NCBI RefSeq assembly: GCF_014697075.1
Contig: NZ_JACJRE010000009.1
Coordinates: 1 to 64,000, forward strand
Source: Tolypothrix sp. FACHB-123
GTDB lineage: Bacteria; Cyanobacteriota; Cyanobacteriia; Cyanobacteriales; Nostocaceae
DNA length: 64,000 bases
Direction of reading: 5' to 3'
Part shown: positions 49,396-59,479 of the stretch, piece by piece
Position numbering within the stretch: position 1 is the first letter of the stretch
Layout: every line of letters starts with the position of its first letter
The notes under the pieces: model-generated
Told to the model about the DNA's origin: nothing
The model's input: only the letters and a program-made list of their open reading frames with translations
Database searches by the model: none
Made by a program: the position numbers and the translations under genes

Positions 49396-49854
49396 CTACT
49401 TCGCCAATTGCTGCAATGTTTTCAATGCTTCTTCAACGTGACCTTGAAAATTGAACATTGAATCAAAAACATATTGCACAACGCCCTGTGAATCGATAAC
49501 GTAAGTCACGCGACCAGGAAACAAACCAAAGGCGGCTGTTGCACCGTAGAGTTTCCGTACTTGGTCGCCTTTGTCACTTAAGAGTGTAAAGGGCAAATTG
49601 TACTTAGCCGCAAATTTTTGATGAGACTCGCTAGAGTCGCCACTAACACCAATCACTTCAGCGCCGGCGTTTTTAAACACTTCATATTGATCGCGAAAAG
49701 CACAAGATTCCGCAGTACATCCTGGCGTGTCGTCTTTTGGATAAAAATACAGAACTACAGCATTTTTGCCCCGAAAATCGCTTAAGCTTACCGTTGAGCC
49801 GGTTTGCGCAGGTAAGGTGAAATCAGGCGCAGTATCTCCAACTTTAACTGGCAT
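49396..49854 (-). CDS. Thioredoxin-dependent peroxiredoxin, BCP/PrxQ type
   Basis: 152 residues. The AhpC/TSA fold starts [35 protein letters not shown] carries the peroxidatic Cys 46 and the resolving Cys 51, the C-x4-C spacing of Prx[17 protein letters not shown] and a short C-terminal helix follow. PrxQ proteins reduce hydrogen and alkyl peroxides with thioredoxin. No signal is present, so a cytosolic location is expected. Its ATG is followed upstream by a short A/T-rich leader. Confidence 0.93.
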   Translation of the reverse strand: MPVKVGDTAPDFTLPAQTGSTVSLSDFRGKNAVVLYFYPKDDTPGCTAESCAFRDQYEVFKNAGAEVIGVSGDSSESHQKFAAKYNLPFTLLSDKGDQVRKLYGATAAFGLFPGRVTYVIDSQGVVQYVFDSMFNFQGHVEEALKTLQQLAK

Positions 49855-49967
49855 AGGTATTAAAAAATTCCAAATTTGATAATTGCAGAAAAAACTATTT
49901 TAAGTGATGTTAAGACCGTAAAGATAGGAAAGACTAAATCCTCGACTTCTTCAAAAAATCGGGTATC

Positions 49968-50107
49968 TGATACCAATTCTCTGTAAACTTGCACTTAATA
50001 CTTGTTTCTTTTCTCTTGGCGTACTTGGCGTCTTCTCTGCGAGACGCTGCGCGAAGGCGGTTCATTAAATAAATATTAAGTGCATCATCATAGCGAATTG
50101 GTATGAC
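49968..50107. repeat. MITE-like element with imperfect 36-bp inverted ends
   Basis: Left end TGATACCAATTCTCTGTAAA then CTTGCACTTAATACTT; right end AAATATTAAGTGCATCATCA then TAGCGAATTGGTATGACA. The arms agree at ATACCAATTC and GCACTTAATA and are about 36 bp each. The core carries CTTGGCGT and GAGACGCTGCGCGAAGGCGG, itself a frequent local repeat type. No clear target duplication was found. It lies 100 bases before the acyltransferase gene. Confidence 0.65.
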
Positions 50108-50206
50108 ATCACAAAATTTTAACTTCTATGTTAGTCTAAAAACTTTGCTTGCTCGTCTGTCATAGCAGGTGTACTGTGTAGATCTCAAAAAGACTTCTTT
50201 TCTGCT

Positions 50207-51334
50207 ATGCGTCTGACCTCACTTGATGTTTTTCGTGGTATCACCATCGCTGGGATGATTCTCGTCAATATGGCGGGAGTTGCTGATGATGTATATCCTC
50301 CCTTAGCACACGCCGATTGGCACGGTTGCACGCCAACTGATTTAGTATTTCCCTTTTTTCTGTTTATTATCGGTGTGGCGATGACATTCTCATTGTCAAA
50401 GTACACTGAAGGCGAAAAACCCCAATCGGGAGTTTACTGGCGAATTTTGCGCCGTGCGGCTATTCTGTTTGTCTTGGGTTTGCTACTCAACGGTTTTTGG
50501 AATAAGGGAATTTGGACTTTCGATTTCAGCAGCATTCGGCTAATGGGAGTGTTACAAAGAATCAGCCTTGCTTATCTGTTTGCTTCCTTGACAGTTCTGA
50601 AGTTACCACGTAAAGGTCAATGGATATTGGCGGCTGTTTTACTCATCGGCTATTGGTTAGCGATGATGTATATACCTGTACCTGGTTACGGTGCGGGAGT
50701 GTTGACGCGGGAAGGTAATTTTGGTGCTTTTGTAGATAGACTAATTATACCCAAAGCGCATCTGTATAAGGGCGATGGCTTTAATTTTATGGGAGACCCT
50801 GAAGGGCTTTTCAGTACGATGCCCGCAATTGTCAGCGTATTAGCCGGTTATTTTGCAGGACAATGGATACGCTCTCAGCCTGTACAATCACGTACAAGTA
50901 TTGGTTTAGCATTATTTGGCGTTGGCTGCTTAATTGTTGGTTCGGCTTGGGGGTGGATATTTCCCATCAACAAAAAAATCTGGACGAGTTCCTATGTAGT
51001 GTTTACCAGTGGTTGGGCGTTACTGTTGCTAGCTGCTTGCTACGAACTCATCGAAGTGCGGCGAATCAAACGCTGGAGTAAACCATTTGAGATTATGGGC
51101 TTAAATGCGATCGCTCTTTTCGTGGCATCGGTATTACTGATTAAAATATTAGTGAGAACCAATATTGGTACTGGGGAAAATGCTCCCAATACCTTCAATT
51201 GGATTTATCAAAATGTTTTTGCTTCTTGGGCTGGAACCTTCAACGGTTCATTTTTATTTGCCCTTGTTACCGTCCTCTTTTGGTGGCTAGTTGCAGTAAT
51301 TATGTATCGTCAACGCTGGTTTGTGAAAGTTTAA
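50207..51334 (+). CDS. Multi-pass membrane protein of the heparan-alpha-glucosaminide N-acetyltransferase-like family
   Basis: 375 residues, about ten membrane helices. The start RLTSLDVFRGITIAGMILVN, then the conserved loop HADWHGCTPTDLVFPFFLFI and PFEIMGLNAIALFVASVLL, are typical of the DUF1624/DUF5009 and HGSNAT-like group (acyltransferase_3 superfamily neighbours). The His in the first loop is the likely acetyl acceptor in the human enzyme group. Bacterial members may acetylate sugars in envelope polymers; the acceptor is unknown here. It has no obvious operon partner. Confidence 0.85.
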   Translation: MRLTSLDVFRGITIAGMILVNMAGVADDVYPPLAHADWHGCTPTDLVFPFFLFIIGVAMTFSLSKYTEGEKPQSGVYWRILRRAAILFVLGLLLNGFWNKGIWTFDFSSIRLMGVLQRISLAYLFASLTVLKLPRKGQWILAAVLLIGYWLAMMYIPVPGYGAGVLTREGNFGAFVDRLIIPKAHLYKGDGFNFMGDPEGLFSTMPAIVSVLAGYFAGQWIRSQPVQSRTSIGLALFGVGCLIVGSAWGWIFPINKKIWTSSYVVFTSGWALLLLAACYELIEVRRIKRWSKPFEIMGLNAIALFVASVLLIKILVRTNIGTGENAPNTFNWIYQNVFASWAGTFNGSFLFALVTVLFWWLVAVIMYRQRWFVKV

Positions 51335-51401
51335 GGGTAATTCGTAATTCGTAATTCATAATTTAAATTTTGAATTCTAAATTTTGAATTTTGAATTTAA
51401 A

Positions 51402-51989
51402 TTACTCTTCTTCTGCGTTGAAATCTACCTTATCGTAAATATCAGCTAGGGTAATTTGGAAGGAAACAGACGCTAGGGATAACATTACATCGCCGTCTTC
51501 ATATTCCGAAAATATCCATTTATTATTTTCGGTTTTAAAGTATTGTTCAACATGCATCTTATATTGATCAATTAGAACATACTCTTGAAAGCTAGGAATT
51601 GTGCGATAAGCTGCAAACTTTTCATCCCTGTCATAACTCTTGGTAGATTTTGATAACACCTCAGCAATAAATACTGGATTCATCAAAGTGTCTCGTCTTC
51701 CTTCCTGATACTCTAAAGGCGTGTTTACTATCATCACATCCGGGTAAGTATGTATTCGCCTGTTAGGAATCCATAAACGCTGATCGGTATAATAAACTTC
51801 ATAAGGCTGACGCTTGAGAGCAAACAGAATTGAAGCATACAAGTTACCAGCAAGTTTGTTGTGATTTGGCGTTCCACCTGTCATAGGAATAATTTGTCCA
51901 TCAATATATTCATGACGTTCCTCAGAATTAACCTCTAATTCTAGGTATTCTTCAGGCGAATAATATTTTTGTGTTTGTGCAATAGTCAT
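51402..51989 (-). CDS. Uma2-family (DUF820) putative PD-(D/E)xK nuclease
   Basis: 195 residues. Starts MTIAQTQKYYSPEEYLELEV, typical of the family. The restriction-like core is RIHTYPDVMIVNTP (D of PD) and PVFIAEVLSKSTKSYDRDEK (E-x-S/K region), followed by YVLIDQYKMHVEQYFKTENN. Uma2 genes are numerous in cyanobacteria and their role is unknown, though a link to mobile DNA is often suspected. obgE starts just 17 bases upstream of its ATG on the same strand, so it may be co-transcribed. Copy number elsewhere in the genome is unknown. Confidence 0.87.
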   Translation of the reverse strand: MTIAQTQKYYSPEEYLELEVNSEERHEYIDGQIIPMTGGTPNHNKLAGNLYASILFALKRQPYEVYYTDQRLWIPNRRIHTYPDVMIVNTPLEYQEGRRDTLMNPVFIAEVLSKSTKSYDRDEKFAAYRTIPSFQEYVLIDQYKMHVEQYFKTENNKWIFSEYEDGDVMLSLASVSFQITLADIYDKVDFNAEEE

Positions 51990-52005
51990 AGGATTTCACC
52001 TAAGC

Positions 52006-53034
<1,029 letters not shown>

Positions 53035-53073
53035 TCAATAGTCATTTGTCATTAGTCAGTTGTCAGTTGTCAG

Positions 53074-53134
53074 TAGGGGCGGGTTTGTGAGAGATTGTTA
53101 TGGATATTTGAGGATATCTGTAAACCCGCCTGTA
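53074..53134. repeat. 61-bp hairpin repeat, copy 2
   Basis: TAGGGGCGGGTTTG at one end and TAAACCCGCCTGTA at the other, with GTTATGGATATTTGAGGAT in the middle. Same size and flanks as the copy at 31630-31690, in the same orientation. Short GTCAGTTGTCA and CCAATGA repeats extend the region to 53280. Confidence 0.8.
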
Positions 53135-53281
53135 CAGTTGTCAGTTGCTTTAGCTGTTAGGGTAACAATCCTTTTTGGCAGACGAAAGGCTGAACTAACA
53201 ATTCTACAAGTTGGGGAACCCTCAGCGCGAACTACTTCACCAATAACCAATGACCAATGACCAATGACTAATGACTATTAA

Positions 53282-53998
53282 CTAAATATATGGTGAAATA
53301 TCCTCTCCACAATCATCTGCCAAATAGGAGAGGGCGCGGAAACGCAAACCTACCATTTGTTCATACAGGGGATTAATTTTACATAATGGCGGAATATGTA
53401 CGATTTTGCGTCCAAATAGCTTTACATCCCGTTCAAAGGGACACTGGGGCGGAATCATTTTACATAAAAAACGAGCAACTCTAGGATCTTGAATATCCAG
53501 TCCGTCTAACCAATCGCGTACAGGGGTAAGTGCATCATGGGGGGGAGAATGAGGCCCAATGGTGATAGAAGGTTGGGCGGATGCTTCTTGCTGGAGAAAA
53601 CTATCGATTGTCGGATCTACATGTTCTGTGTGTTCTAGGGTGTGGCGCAGGGCTTCGATTAAATCTTTGGGTTCGCCTAGTGCTTGACACAGCTGTTGCA
53701 AAACTTGGTCTTCACTGGGAGAATATATCCCATCTGCGATCGCTACCATCACAGCTGTCCGCAAGAAATTTTCTGCTGTTGATGTCCCTTTACCCAAAAC
53801 TGTTGCTAATTCCTCTGGTGTAATCACCTCCAGAGAATCAAAATTAATACTCGGAGCTAATTCATTTTCCGTAATACTAGCAATTAACTCTTGTTCATGA
53901 GCGTCAAAGTCACCATCAGCTAGAGCAATAGTGAGCAATCCACGCAACCAAGCCGCTACTTGTTCGCTAGTGTAGGGGGATTGAACGACACTTTTCAT
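53282..53998 (-). CDS. TerB-like protein with Mo-dependent nitrogenase C-terminal domain
   Basis: 238 residues from the ATG at 53998 (MKSVVQSPYTSEQVAAWL). The first part is a TerB-like helical domain, with ALADGDFDAHEQELIASITE and a second acidic motif AIADGIYSPSEDQVLQQLCQ, similar to the metal-binding Asp pairs of TerB. The last 75 residues, VRDWLDGLDIQDPRVARFLC then KIVHIPPLCKINPLYEQMVG, match the Mo-nitro_C domain found in several cyanobacterial proteins. That name comes from its presence in a nitrogenase-linked protein; a nitrogenase role is not shown here. A 490-base A/T-rich gap precedes the gene. Confidence 0.82.
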   Translation of the reverse strand: MKSVVQSPYTSEQVAAWLRGLLTIALADGDFDAHEQELIASITENELAPSINFDSLEVITPEELATVLGKGTSTAENFLRTAVMVAIADGIYSPSEDQVLQQLCQALGEPKDLIEALRHTLEHTEHVDPTIDSFLQQEASAQPSITIGPHSPPHDALTPVRDWLDGLDIQDPRVARFLCKMIPPQCPFERDVKLFGRKIVHIPPLCKINPLYEQMVGLRFRALSYLADDCGEDISPYI

Positions 53999-54013
53999 AA
54001 ACTCATACCTCAA

Positions 54014-54506
54014 GCTGTCCTCAGTCCATACAGTAAATAGTAAGCTACCTTAAAGGGTATTAAACTGCTACATATTTAACTTTAAAGACTGTAAGAATTG
54101 GTTTTTTCAGCCCTAAAGACAAAGATCAATGCATAAACAGGGAAAAAATTCTTTTGAAAATCTCATAGCTTCTTAAAAAAAAGATTGAGAATTTTTCTAC
54201 TTAAATGGTTTAGCGTTAAGTTAGTTTTGATGGCTTTATAGCCTCCAAAGCCTTGTAAAACTGTTAATAATATTCAAGATAACCAGTTTATTGCAAAAAA
54301 TATTACCTATTTGATACAATCTCTATTGAGAATCTATCTCATATAGCTAGCATAAACAGTAATTTTCCGCAACTCGTTACAAAAGTACTGGAAATAGCAT
54401 CCTAAAATTCATGTATTTGGGATGACTAAAAAATGTGAGTTGAAATATTTCCTGTTTTATTACTTAGCATCAAATTGCAATTAACTCTACATATTTAGGT
54501 AATATC
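54014..54506. other. A/T-rich gap between divergent genes
   Basis: 493 bases between the TerB-domain gene and the ligase gene. No open frame looks coding. Both promoters must lie here. A TATAATA-like stretch near 54265-54300 and A-runs are visible, but no specific site could be assigned. Confidence 0.5.
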
Positions 54507-55616
54507 ATGACGTTTTTTTTTGGAATTGAACACGAAGTTGCTTTTCTGAATCAAGCAGGAAAGTTTGCTGATTTTGAAAATACAAAATTTGCTGATTTTA
54601 GCCAAATTGTTGAAAGATTACCAACATACCCTAATGATTATGCACATTTACGTGTAGGTGATGCGGGAATTAAGGCTAAGAGATGGTATATCGAAGGATT
54701 TGAAAGATTTGCTGACTCTGATAAAGTAATTGATTGTTTACCTAAAGGTATCGAAATTAGAACGACTATTCACCTTAATATTCAAGGTGCGATTCAGGAA
54801 TTAACCGAAAGTTTTTGCTTATTACGTGATGTAGCTGCTGATTACGGTTTTTCACCTGTATTAACTAGCTTTAATCCCTACAAAACTTTTTTTGAACCGC
54901 AACCACCATTAAATGAGTATGAAAAGAAATATCTCCAAGCTTATCCTGACGAAAATACCGCCAATATTTACATGGTGACATACGGGCCAGATTTAAATAT
55001 ATCTATGGCAGATTTGTCTGTAGAAAAGCTAATTGATATTGGTAAAAAGTTAACTTATTATAGTCCTTATATAGTTCCTTTTAGTTACAGCGCGCCTTTT
55101 TATAATGGGGATTTATGGACGGGATTATCGGTAAGAACTTTTGTACGAACGGGTAAAAGATCGGCGGCGCTAGTTTTTGTGGAAAAAGCAGAACAAACGA
55201 TTGCGAGCGTTCCTTCTTTAACTAAAGTCGCACGCATCCCTGCAGAAGTAGGAAGAATTGAATTTAAGGCTTTTGATACCTGTGATGATTTTTCGATTTA
55301 TGCAGCTTTGTTAGCTTTATTAAAAGGGTTAGTATTAGATGAATATTTATCAGGTAGAGCCACAATTCCTGATGCAGCTTTACATCAAGTTTCAGCCAAA
55401 GCAGGATTTAATAACGAAGAAATATCTCTGATTGCACATCAGGTTTTAGAAGCAGCAGAAATGGCTTTGAAAGATGACCCAGATAGAAACTTATTAATAC
55501 CTCTGAAAGTCAAATTACAGCAACGAGAAACACCATCTCAAAAACTCATTCAAGGGTATCAGCAATTAGGTTCTATAGAAGCAGCAATGCAGCAAACTTA
55601 TGTAAAATTTAGCTGA
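54507..55616 (+). CDS. GCS2-type carboxylate-amine ligase (glutamate-cysteine ligase-like)
   Basis: 369 residues. Starts MTFFFGIEHEVAFLNQAGKF, where FGIEHE is the Glu/His substrate- and metal-binding start of the GCS2/YbdK group. Further family-like parts are KGIEIRTTIHLNIQGAIQEL, TYGPDLNISMADLS, and PAEVGRIEFKAFDTCDDFSI with an Arg/Glu pair. It should join an amino acid or amine to a gamma-carboxylate with ATP. It is not the usual cyanobacterial GshA sequence as I know it, so a specialised product is possible. Downstream on the other strand are a methyltransferase and a diiron-type oxidase, which may belong to the same pathway. Confidence 0.75.
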   Translation: MTFFFGIEHEVAFLNQAGKFADFENTKFADFSQIVERLPTYPNDYAHLRVGDAGIKAKRWYIEGFERFADSDKVIDCLPKGIEIRTTIHLNIQGAIQELTESFCLLRDVAADYGFSPVLTSFNPYKTFFEPQPPLNEYEKKYLQAYPDENTANIYMVTYGPDLNISMADLSVEKLIDIGKKLTYYSPYIVPFSYSAPFYNGDLWTGLSVRTFVRTGKRSAALVFVEKAEQTIASVPSLTKVARIPAEVGRIEFKAFDTCDDFSIYAALLALLKGLVLDEYLSGRATIPDAALHQVSAKAGFNNEEISLIAHQVLEAAEMALKDDPDRNLLIPLKVKLQQRETPSQKLIQGYQQLGSIEAAMQQTYVKFS

Positions 55617-55912
55617 TTCTTAATTTGAGATTTAATTGTCAGTAGGTTGGCATAATTAAATATAACTAGCAAGGGCTGTCATTAGTCATTAATCATTGGT
55701 AAGGGGTTCAAGTATATTGACGTTTTGTAATATAGTTTGGTTTATTGATTAAACCGCCAAGTACGCCAAGTACGCCAAGGATAAGAGAAAGAAACTGAGA
55801 GTTTGTAACTTTCACAAATGATTTAATATTGCTATAATAATCAAAATTGGGAAAACCTCTGCGTCACTTTGCGCATCCCTTAGCGCTACTCTGCGTTTAA
55901 GAATCAATAAAA

Positions 55913-56608
55913 TTACAAACTCGTCAATACCTGAGCCAGTTCCTGAGATAAATCAGTTTGCTGTGTTTGACATTTACTAAATAAAACACCAGCTAAAAAG
56001 TAATAGTCACCGGAATAAAATGCCATTTTCTGCTTCCGCAATTCTTCAATATGCTTTTTAACTTTTGGCTCAGAGCTATAATGACCAAATTTCAGAGGAA
56101 GCACGACAAAATTATTCACTATATATCCATAATCTTTTGCTTGTTCAATGGTACTGTTAGGGTTAGAATAGCTAGAAATTAAAACTAGTACGTTCTCATA
56201 ACCTAAAGACAAAAGATTATTAGTCACTGTCGCGCCATCTATACCCCCAAATAATAGTGGCATATAAATGTCTGGATCTGGTGCGGGGAGATAAGGTGGA
56301 TTAGCAACGAGATATTTAGCTTCAGGTTTATCTGATTTAAAGAGACAAGCATTATTGATGATATATTTTTCCGTGAGGTTATATTCATCAATTGTTAAAT
56401 TAGCAGCTTTCCAAGCAGAAGTATTTAATTCAAATCCCTGTATCACACCATCAAATTTATTTCTCAGCAAGGAGTTGATTACCGGACTACCATCACCGGA
56501 ACCAAATTCGACAATCGACTCAGGATTTTGACAACTTCTCAAAACTAAATTTTCTAAACAATTGGAGTAAAAATTAGATTCTTCTGGGCAAAAGAATATG
56601 TCTTTCAT
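55913..56608 (-). CDS. Class I SAM-dependent methyltransferase (NPPY type)
   Basis: 231 residues. SAM site SIVEFGSGDGSPVINSLLRN (motif I) and the catalytic-type motif KYLVANPPYLPAPDPDIYMP (motif IV). The NPPY resembles HemK/PrmC and other N-methyltransferases acting on planar amines, amides or glutamine. The C-terminus is variable. It lies 112 bases after the heme-oxygenase-like gene on the same strand, with a hairpin TTTCTTTAGCA / TGCTAAAGAAA between them (56664-56691). A long leader-free 5' end suggests co-transcription. No certain substrate. Confidence 0.82.
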   Translation of the reverse strand: MKDIFFCPEESNFYSNCLENLVLRSCQNPESIVEFGSGDGSPVINSLLRNKFDGVIQGFELNTSAWKAANLTIDEYNLTEKYIINNACLFKSDKPEAKYLVANPPYLPAPDPDIYMPLLFGGIDGATVTNNLLSLGYENVLVLISSYSNPNSTIEQAKDYGYIVNNFVVLPLKFGHYSSEPKVKKHIEELRKQKMAFYSGDYYFLAGVLFSKCQTQQTDLSQELAQVLTSL

Positions 56609-56720
56609 GTGACCTCAAGTCAAATTTAATGTAAGATAAATTAGATTTAGGCAGGAAGAACTGTTTCTTTAGCAGTAGATTGCTAAAGAAAGGTTTTGCT
56701 AAAGAAATTGAGAATTTTAG

Positions 56721-57830
56721 CTATTGTTCTTGGGCGCGAATAGAATAGACAACAGCTTTTGCGGCGCGATCGCCCATGAGTTTTTCTTGGTCATACCCTA
56801 GTAGCAATTCCCACGCATCATTGGGGTACTGTTCTGCTAAAGCTAAAGCCACATCATCCAACATCCAACGACCGTGGCGTTCGTCTTCGCGAATATGCAG
56901 TTCCCAATAACCCATCGCCGCATCTGATAGCCCCAAGCGTTGCGCTGCTGTGAGATAATTTCTGTAAGCTGCAGGGCCAGCTACTTCAAAATAGGTTAAT
57001 GCACCACTGTAGCGGAGAAAATAGCGCTTGCGTTCTGTGGTTAAAAAGTTATGGTTATCGCAAGCTAAAACTTCCCAAGGTACTAAATCAAAATACGCCT
57101 CTGGTGCTGTATTCATACCAAACTCGGCTAACATTTGAGCGAAATATGTCGAATGCTTGCGTGATAAGCGACCGTTGCCATATTCTTCTAAAAATACTCG
57201 CACTAGAGTACACTGCACTTCATTCGCCGCACCGCCTAAAATAAAGGTCATGCGACTACCTTCTACCAAGCCATCAAAGGAACCAATGGCGAGTAGGTGA
57301 CGGTAACCAGCTTCACTCATTTCTTCGCGGATGTAGCGACTCCCCGGCGATAAAGGCGGATCGACATCAACAGTGGCGCGTTCAATCAGTGCTTGTTTAA
57401 CTTGTGTAACGTTTAGCTGTTGCAGTGCGGAGACATTGATTTGGGATAGTTCCCACTTTTGCCAAGCTGCTTCAATTTTATTTCGACAGGATAATAAATA
57501 GAGCGATCGCTCGTTGTCATAATGGCGCAAATCGTCATACCAAAACAACTTTAGCCGATTAATACGGTACAGGATTCTTTGCAGAAAGCGATGCGCCACA
57601 TCATCACCACAGCCGTTTCTATAAGCAGCAGTAATTGCTATTGATAACGTCTGTTCAAATTCCCAGACTTTGCTAGCATTTTCTTCAAGTTGATTATCTA
57701 AATTTTCTGTAGCTAGCAGTTCTATAAATTGCTGTTCAGCATTGTTATAGTTGGTAGCTGTTGTTTGTGCTATTTGATTATCATTCCCTTTCACCTTCAA
57801 GTCAGGGAACATCAGCAGATTATTTTGCAT
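56721..57830 (-). CDS. Heme-oxygenase-like diiron enzyme (iron-containing redox enzyme family)
   Basis: 369 residues, all helical. A variable N-terminal part is followed by a heme-oxygenase-like fold: TLVRVFLEEYGNGRLSRKHS with Glu and His, AEFGMNTAPEAYFDL, TYFEVAGPAAYRNYLTAAQR and GYWELHIREDERHGRWML, where Glu, Asp, Glu and His are candidate diiron ligands. The family (PF14518-like HDOs) includes UndA, BesC and SznF, which perform fatty-acid decarboxylation, amino-acid fragmentation and N-oxidation. Its activity cannot be predicted from sequence. It is upstream of the methyltransferase on the same strand. Confidence 0.8.
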   Translation of the reverse strand: MQNNLLMFPDLKVKGNDNQIAQTTATNYNNAEQQFIELLATENLDNQLEENASKVWEFEQTLSIAITAAYRNGCGDDVAHRFLQRILYRINRLKLFWYDDLRHYDNERSLYLLSCRNKIEAAWQKWELSQINVSALQQLNVTQVKQALIERATVDVDPPLSPGSRYIREEMSEAGYRHLLAIGSFDGLVEGSRMTFILGGAANEVQCTLVRVFLEEYGNGRLSRKHSTYFAQMLAEFGMNTAPEAYFDLVPWEVLACDNHNFLTTERKRYFLRYSGALTYFEVAGPAAYRNYLTAAQRLGLSDAAMGYWELHIREDERHGRWMLDDVALALAEQYPNDAWELLLGYDQEKLMGDRAAKAVVYSIRAQEQ

Positions 57831-58161
57831 GGAATATTAAGTAGCGTTGCCAATTGTGAACAAAAAACGCCATCTGTAATATTTAAATTCACATAGTTAT
57901 AGCTATATTTACCTCTTTCCCAGGTTATAAAGAAAGATTAAGCCTAGAGAAACAGATAATTCTTCCAAAGTTGGCAAATATGTCAAAAGATTGATGAATA
58001 AACTCCATAATCTCTATTGAATAAATTCCGACAATATAGTGAGTAGATGATGCAACTTTAATCAAGAATTGTATTAGTTTGATAACTGGGGCCTTTGTCT
58101 GCTCTTATACTAAGGATATTCCTCAAGTTAGCGTGCTTATTGCACATTTGGAGGCCCCAAA
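57831..58161. other. Gap between divergent genes
   Basis: About 330 bases, A/T-rich, no gene seen. It must include the promoters of the diiron enzyme gene and of the small gene at 58162. GGAGG at 58150-58154 is the ribosome site of the latter. Confidence 0.5.
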
Positions 58162-58362
58162 ATGGTTCATACATACGAGGTATTGGTAGATATTAAGGAA
58201 TTTGCCGGACAAACAGACAATACCTTTCAACGGGAAACGGCAAGGTACGAAATAGACGCTCCTTCAAAAGAAAAAGCTGATGGTATGGCTTTCCAAAAAG
58301 CGAGAAGCGAGCATCCACTCGGCACAGAATATGATGTTAGGGTAACACGACTGCTCAGATAA
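58162..58362 (+). CDS. Small conserved-looking protein of unknown function
   Basis: 66 residues: MVHTYEVLVDIKEFAGQTDN at the start, a beta-alpha pattern and a basic end DVRVTRLLR. It has a good GGAGG ribosome site. I recognise the type as cyanobacterial but no function is known. No signal or membrane segment. Confidence 0.65.
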   Translation: MVHTYEVLVDIKEFAGQTDNTFQRETARYEIDAPSKEKADGMAFQKARSEHPLGTEYDVRVTRLLR

Positions 58363-58442
58363 AGCGAATATTAAGTATGCTCATTCTAGTGAATAGGCAT
58401 TCTGCAAAAGTTGTAAATTCAATAATTAATTATAGAGTATAA

Positions 58443-58468
58443 AACCGCCCTCGACTGTTTGGGGGCGG
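58443..58468 (-). terminator. Terminator for the DUF2795 gene
   Basis: Stem ACCGCCC / GGGCGGT (58443-58449 with 58462-58468). Read on the minus strand it is followed by TTTTATA, 34 bases after the stop of the gene at 58502-58699. Confidence 0.75.
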
Positions 58469-58501
58469 TAGTAATTTGGGGTTGAATTGACAATTTTTCG
58501 A

Positions 58502-58699
58502 CTATTTCAGATTTGCGATCGCTTCACTTACATCCGTACAAGCTTCATAATCTTGATAAGGGATTTTTTTCAAAATCCGCAGCACTTTCTCATCAAAACC
58601 CTTCTCTTCTGCATTCTTAATCAAGTCTTTTTTGCTAATCGGGTATTTCAATTCGTGCAAACTTTTATTTAATTGTACCGAGGTGGCTGTACTCATCAT
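58502..58699 (-). CDS. DUF2795-domain protein
   Basis: 65 residues. The block SLHELKYPISKKDLIKNAEE and KVLRILKKIPYQDYEACTDV match DUF2795, whose members have LxxVxYPASKxDLI and a C-terminal LPxxxY stretch. These are small helical proteins of unknown role, some linked to DNA or stress. MMSTATSVQ offers two Met starts. A terminator follows. Confidence 0.78.
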   Translation of the reverse strand: MMSTATSVQLNKSLHELKYPISKKDLIKNAEEKGFDEKVLRILKKIPYQDYEACTDVSEAIANLK

Positions 58700-58739
58700 G
58701 GCGATTCTCCTGAATACTAATTATTTGCATTCACATCTT

Positions 58740-59129
58740 ATCCAGTTCTAATTTGCTATGAGATTTACTGGATTGTAATCTTACAGATGAATTCGCTTAC
58801 TCGTGGGAGTCAGGAATATTCGAGTAATTAATTACAGCCTATTTTAACTATTTGTTATCACTTATACAATCAACTGATACAATTCTATTTTACATCCTAC
58901 CAATGATAGATTTTTCTATTTTCATATCAATTATTAATTAAGCAAATTTAATTGTAGTCACCCACCATCAAAAATTCCTACAAATGACCAATGACTAATG
59001 ACAGTGGACATCTGTAACCAGTTATCTTTAATTCCACCAACCTACTTAATTTTTTCTACGCTTTTAGGAAGATGAAGCTCTCCTTTACTGTGAGTAGAAA
59101 TTAATTAGACACCTAAAAGAGGAAAAGTT
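58740..59129. other. Gap upstream of the small protein at 59130
   Basis: 390 bases, A/T-rich, with degenerate CCAATGACTAATGACAGTG repeats near 58985-59010. The only strong signal is GAGGAAAAG at 59119-59127 before the ATG at 59130. No RNA recognised. Confidence 0.5.
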
Positions 59130-59372
59130 ATGGTTACTACAGGTAACGGACAGTCTCAACAAGCCATTAGCAACCTAGAGTACGATTTTGTCACCGTGCT
59201 GCACAATAAAGCAGAAGCTGTTAAGGCTTACGATACTTACATCAAAGACGCACAAGAAGCTAACTCTCAGCCTTGTGTAGAATTATTCCAAAAATTGCGC
59301 CAATCTGATATGGAGCAAGCACAAGAAATCCGCCGCCATCTTCAAAAAGTATTACAGCACGGTAAAATGTAA
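59130..59372 (+). CDS. Small helical conserved-looking protein
   Basis: 80 residues: NLEYDFVTVLHNKAEAVKAY, then DTYIKDAQEANSQPCVELFQ and a charged helix KLRQSDMEQAQEIRRHLQKV. It has one Cys and no signal or membrane segment. The pattern of a four-helix or helical-hairpin protein is evident but no family name is known to me. It has a good ribosome site (GAGGAAAAG). The stop is followed by TTTTAGATTTTGGATT repeats in inverted arrangement (59385-59445). Confidence 0.65.
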   Translation: MVTTGNGQSQQAISNLEYDFVTVLHNKAEAVKAYDTYIKDAQEANSQPCVELFQKLRQSDMEQAQEIRRHLQKVLQHGKM

Positions 59373-59479
59373 AGCCGATAAATCAATTTTAGATTTTAGA
59401 TTTTGGATTTTAGATTTAAATTTCCTAAATCCAAAATCTAGAATTCTCTGAATTGAGATATAGCAAGTAGCAGGTAATA

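Noticed and set aside
49266-49454. 62-codon frame between hpf and prxQ
   Set aside because: It is translated from the dispersed repeat copy C and overlaps prxQ antisense.
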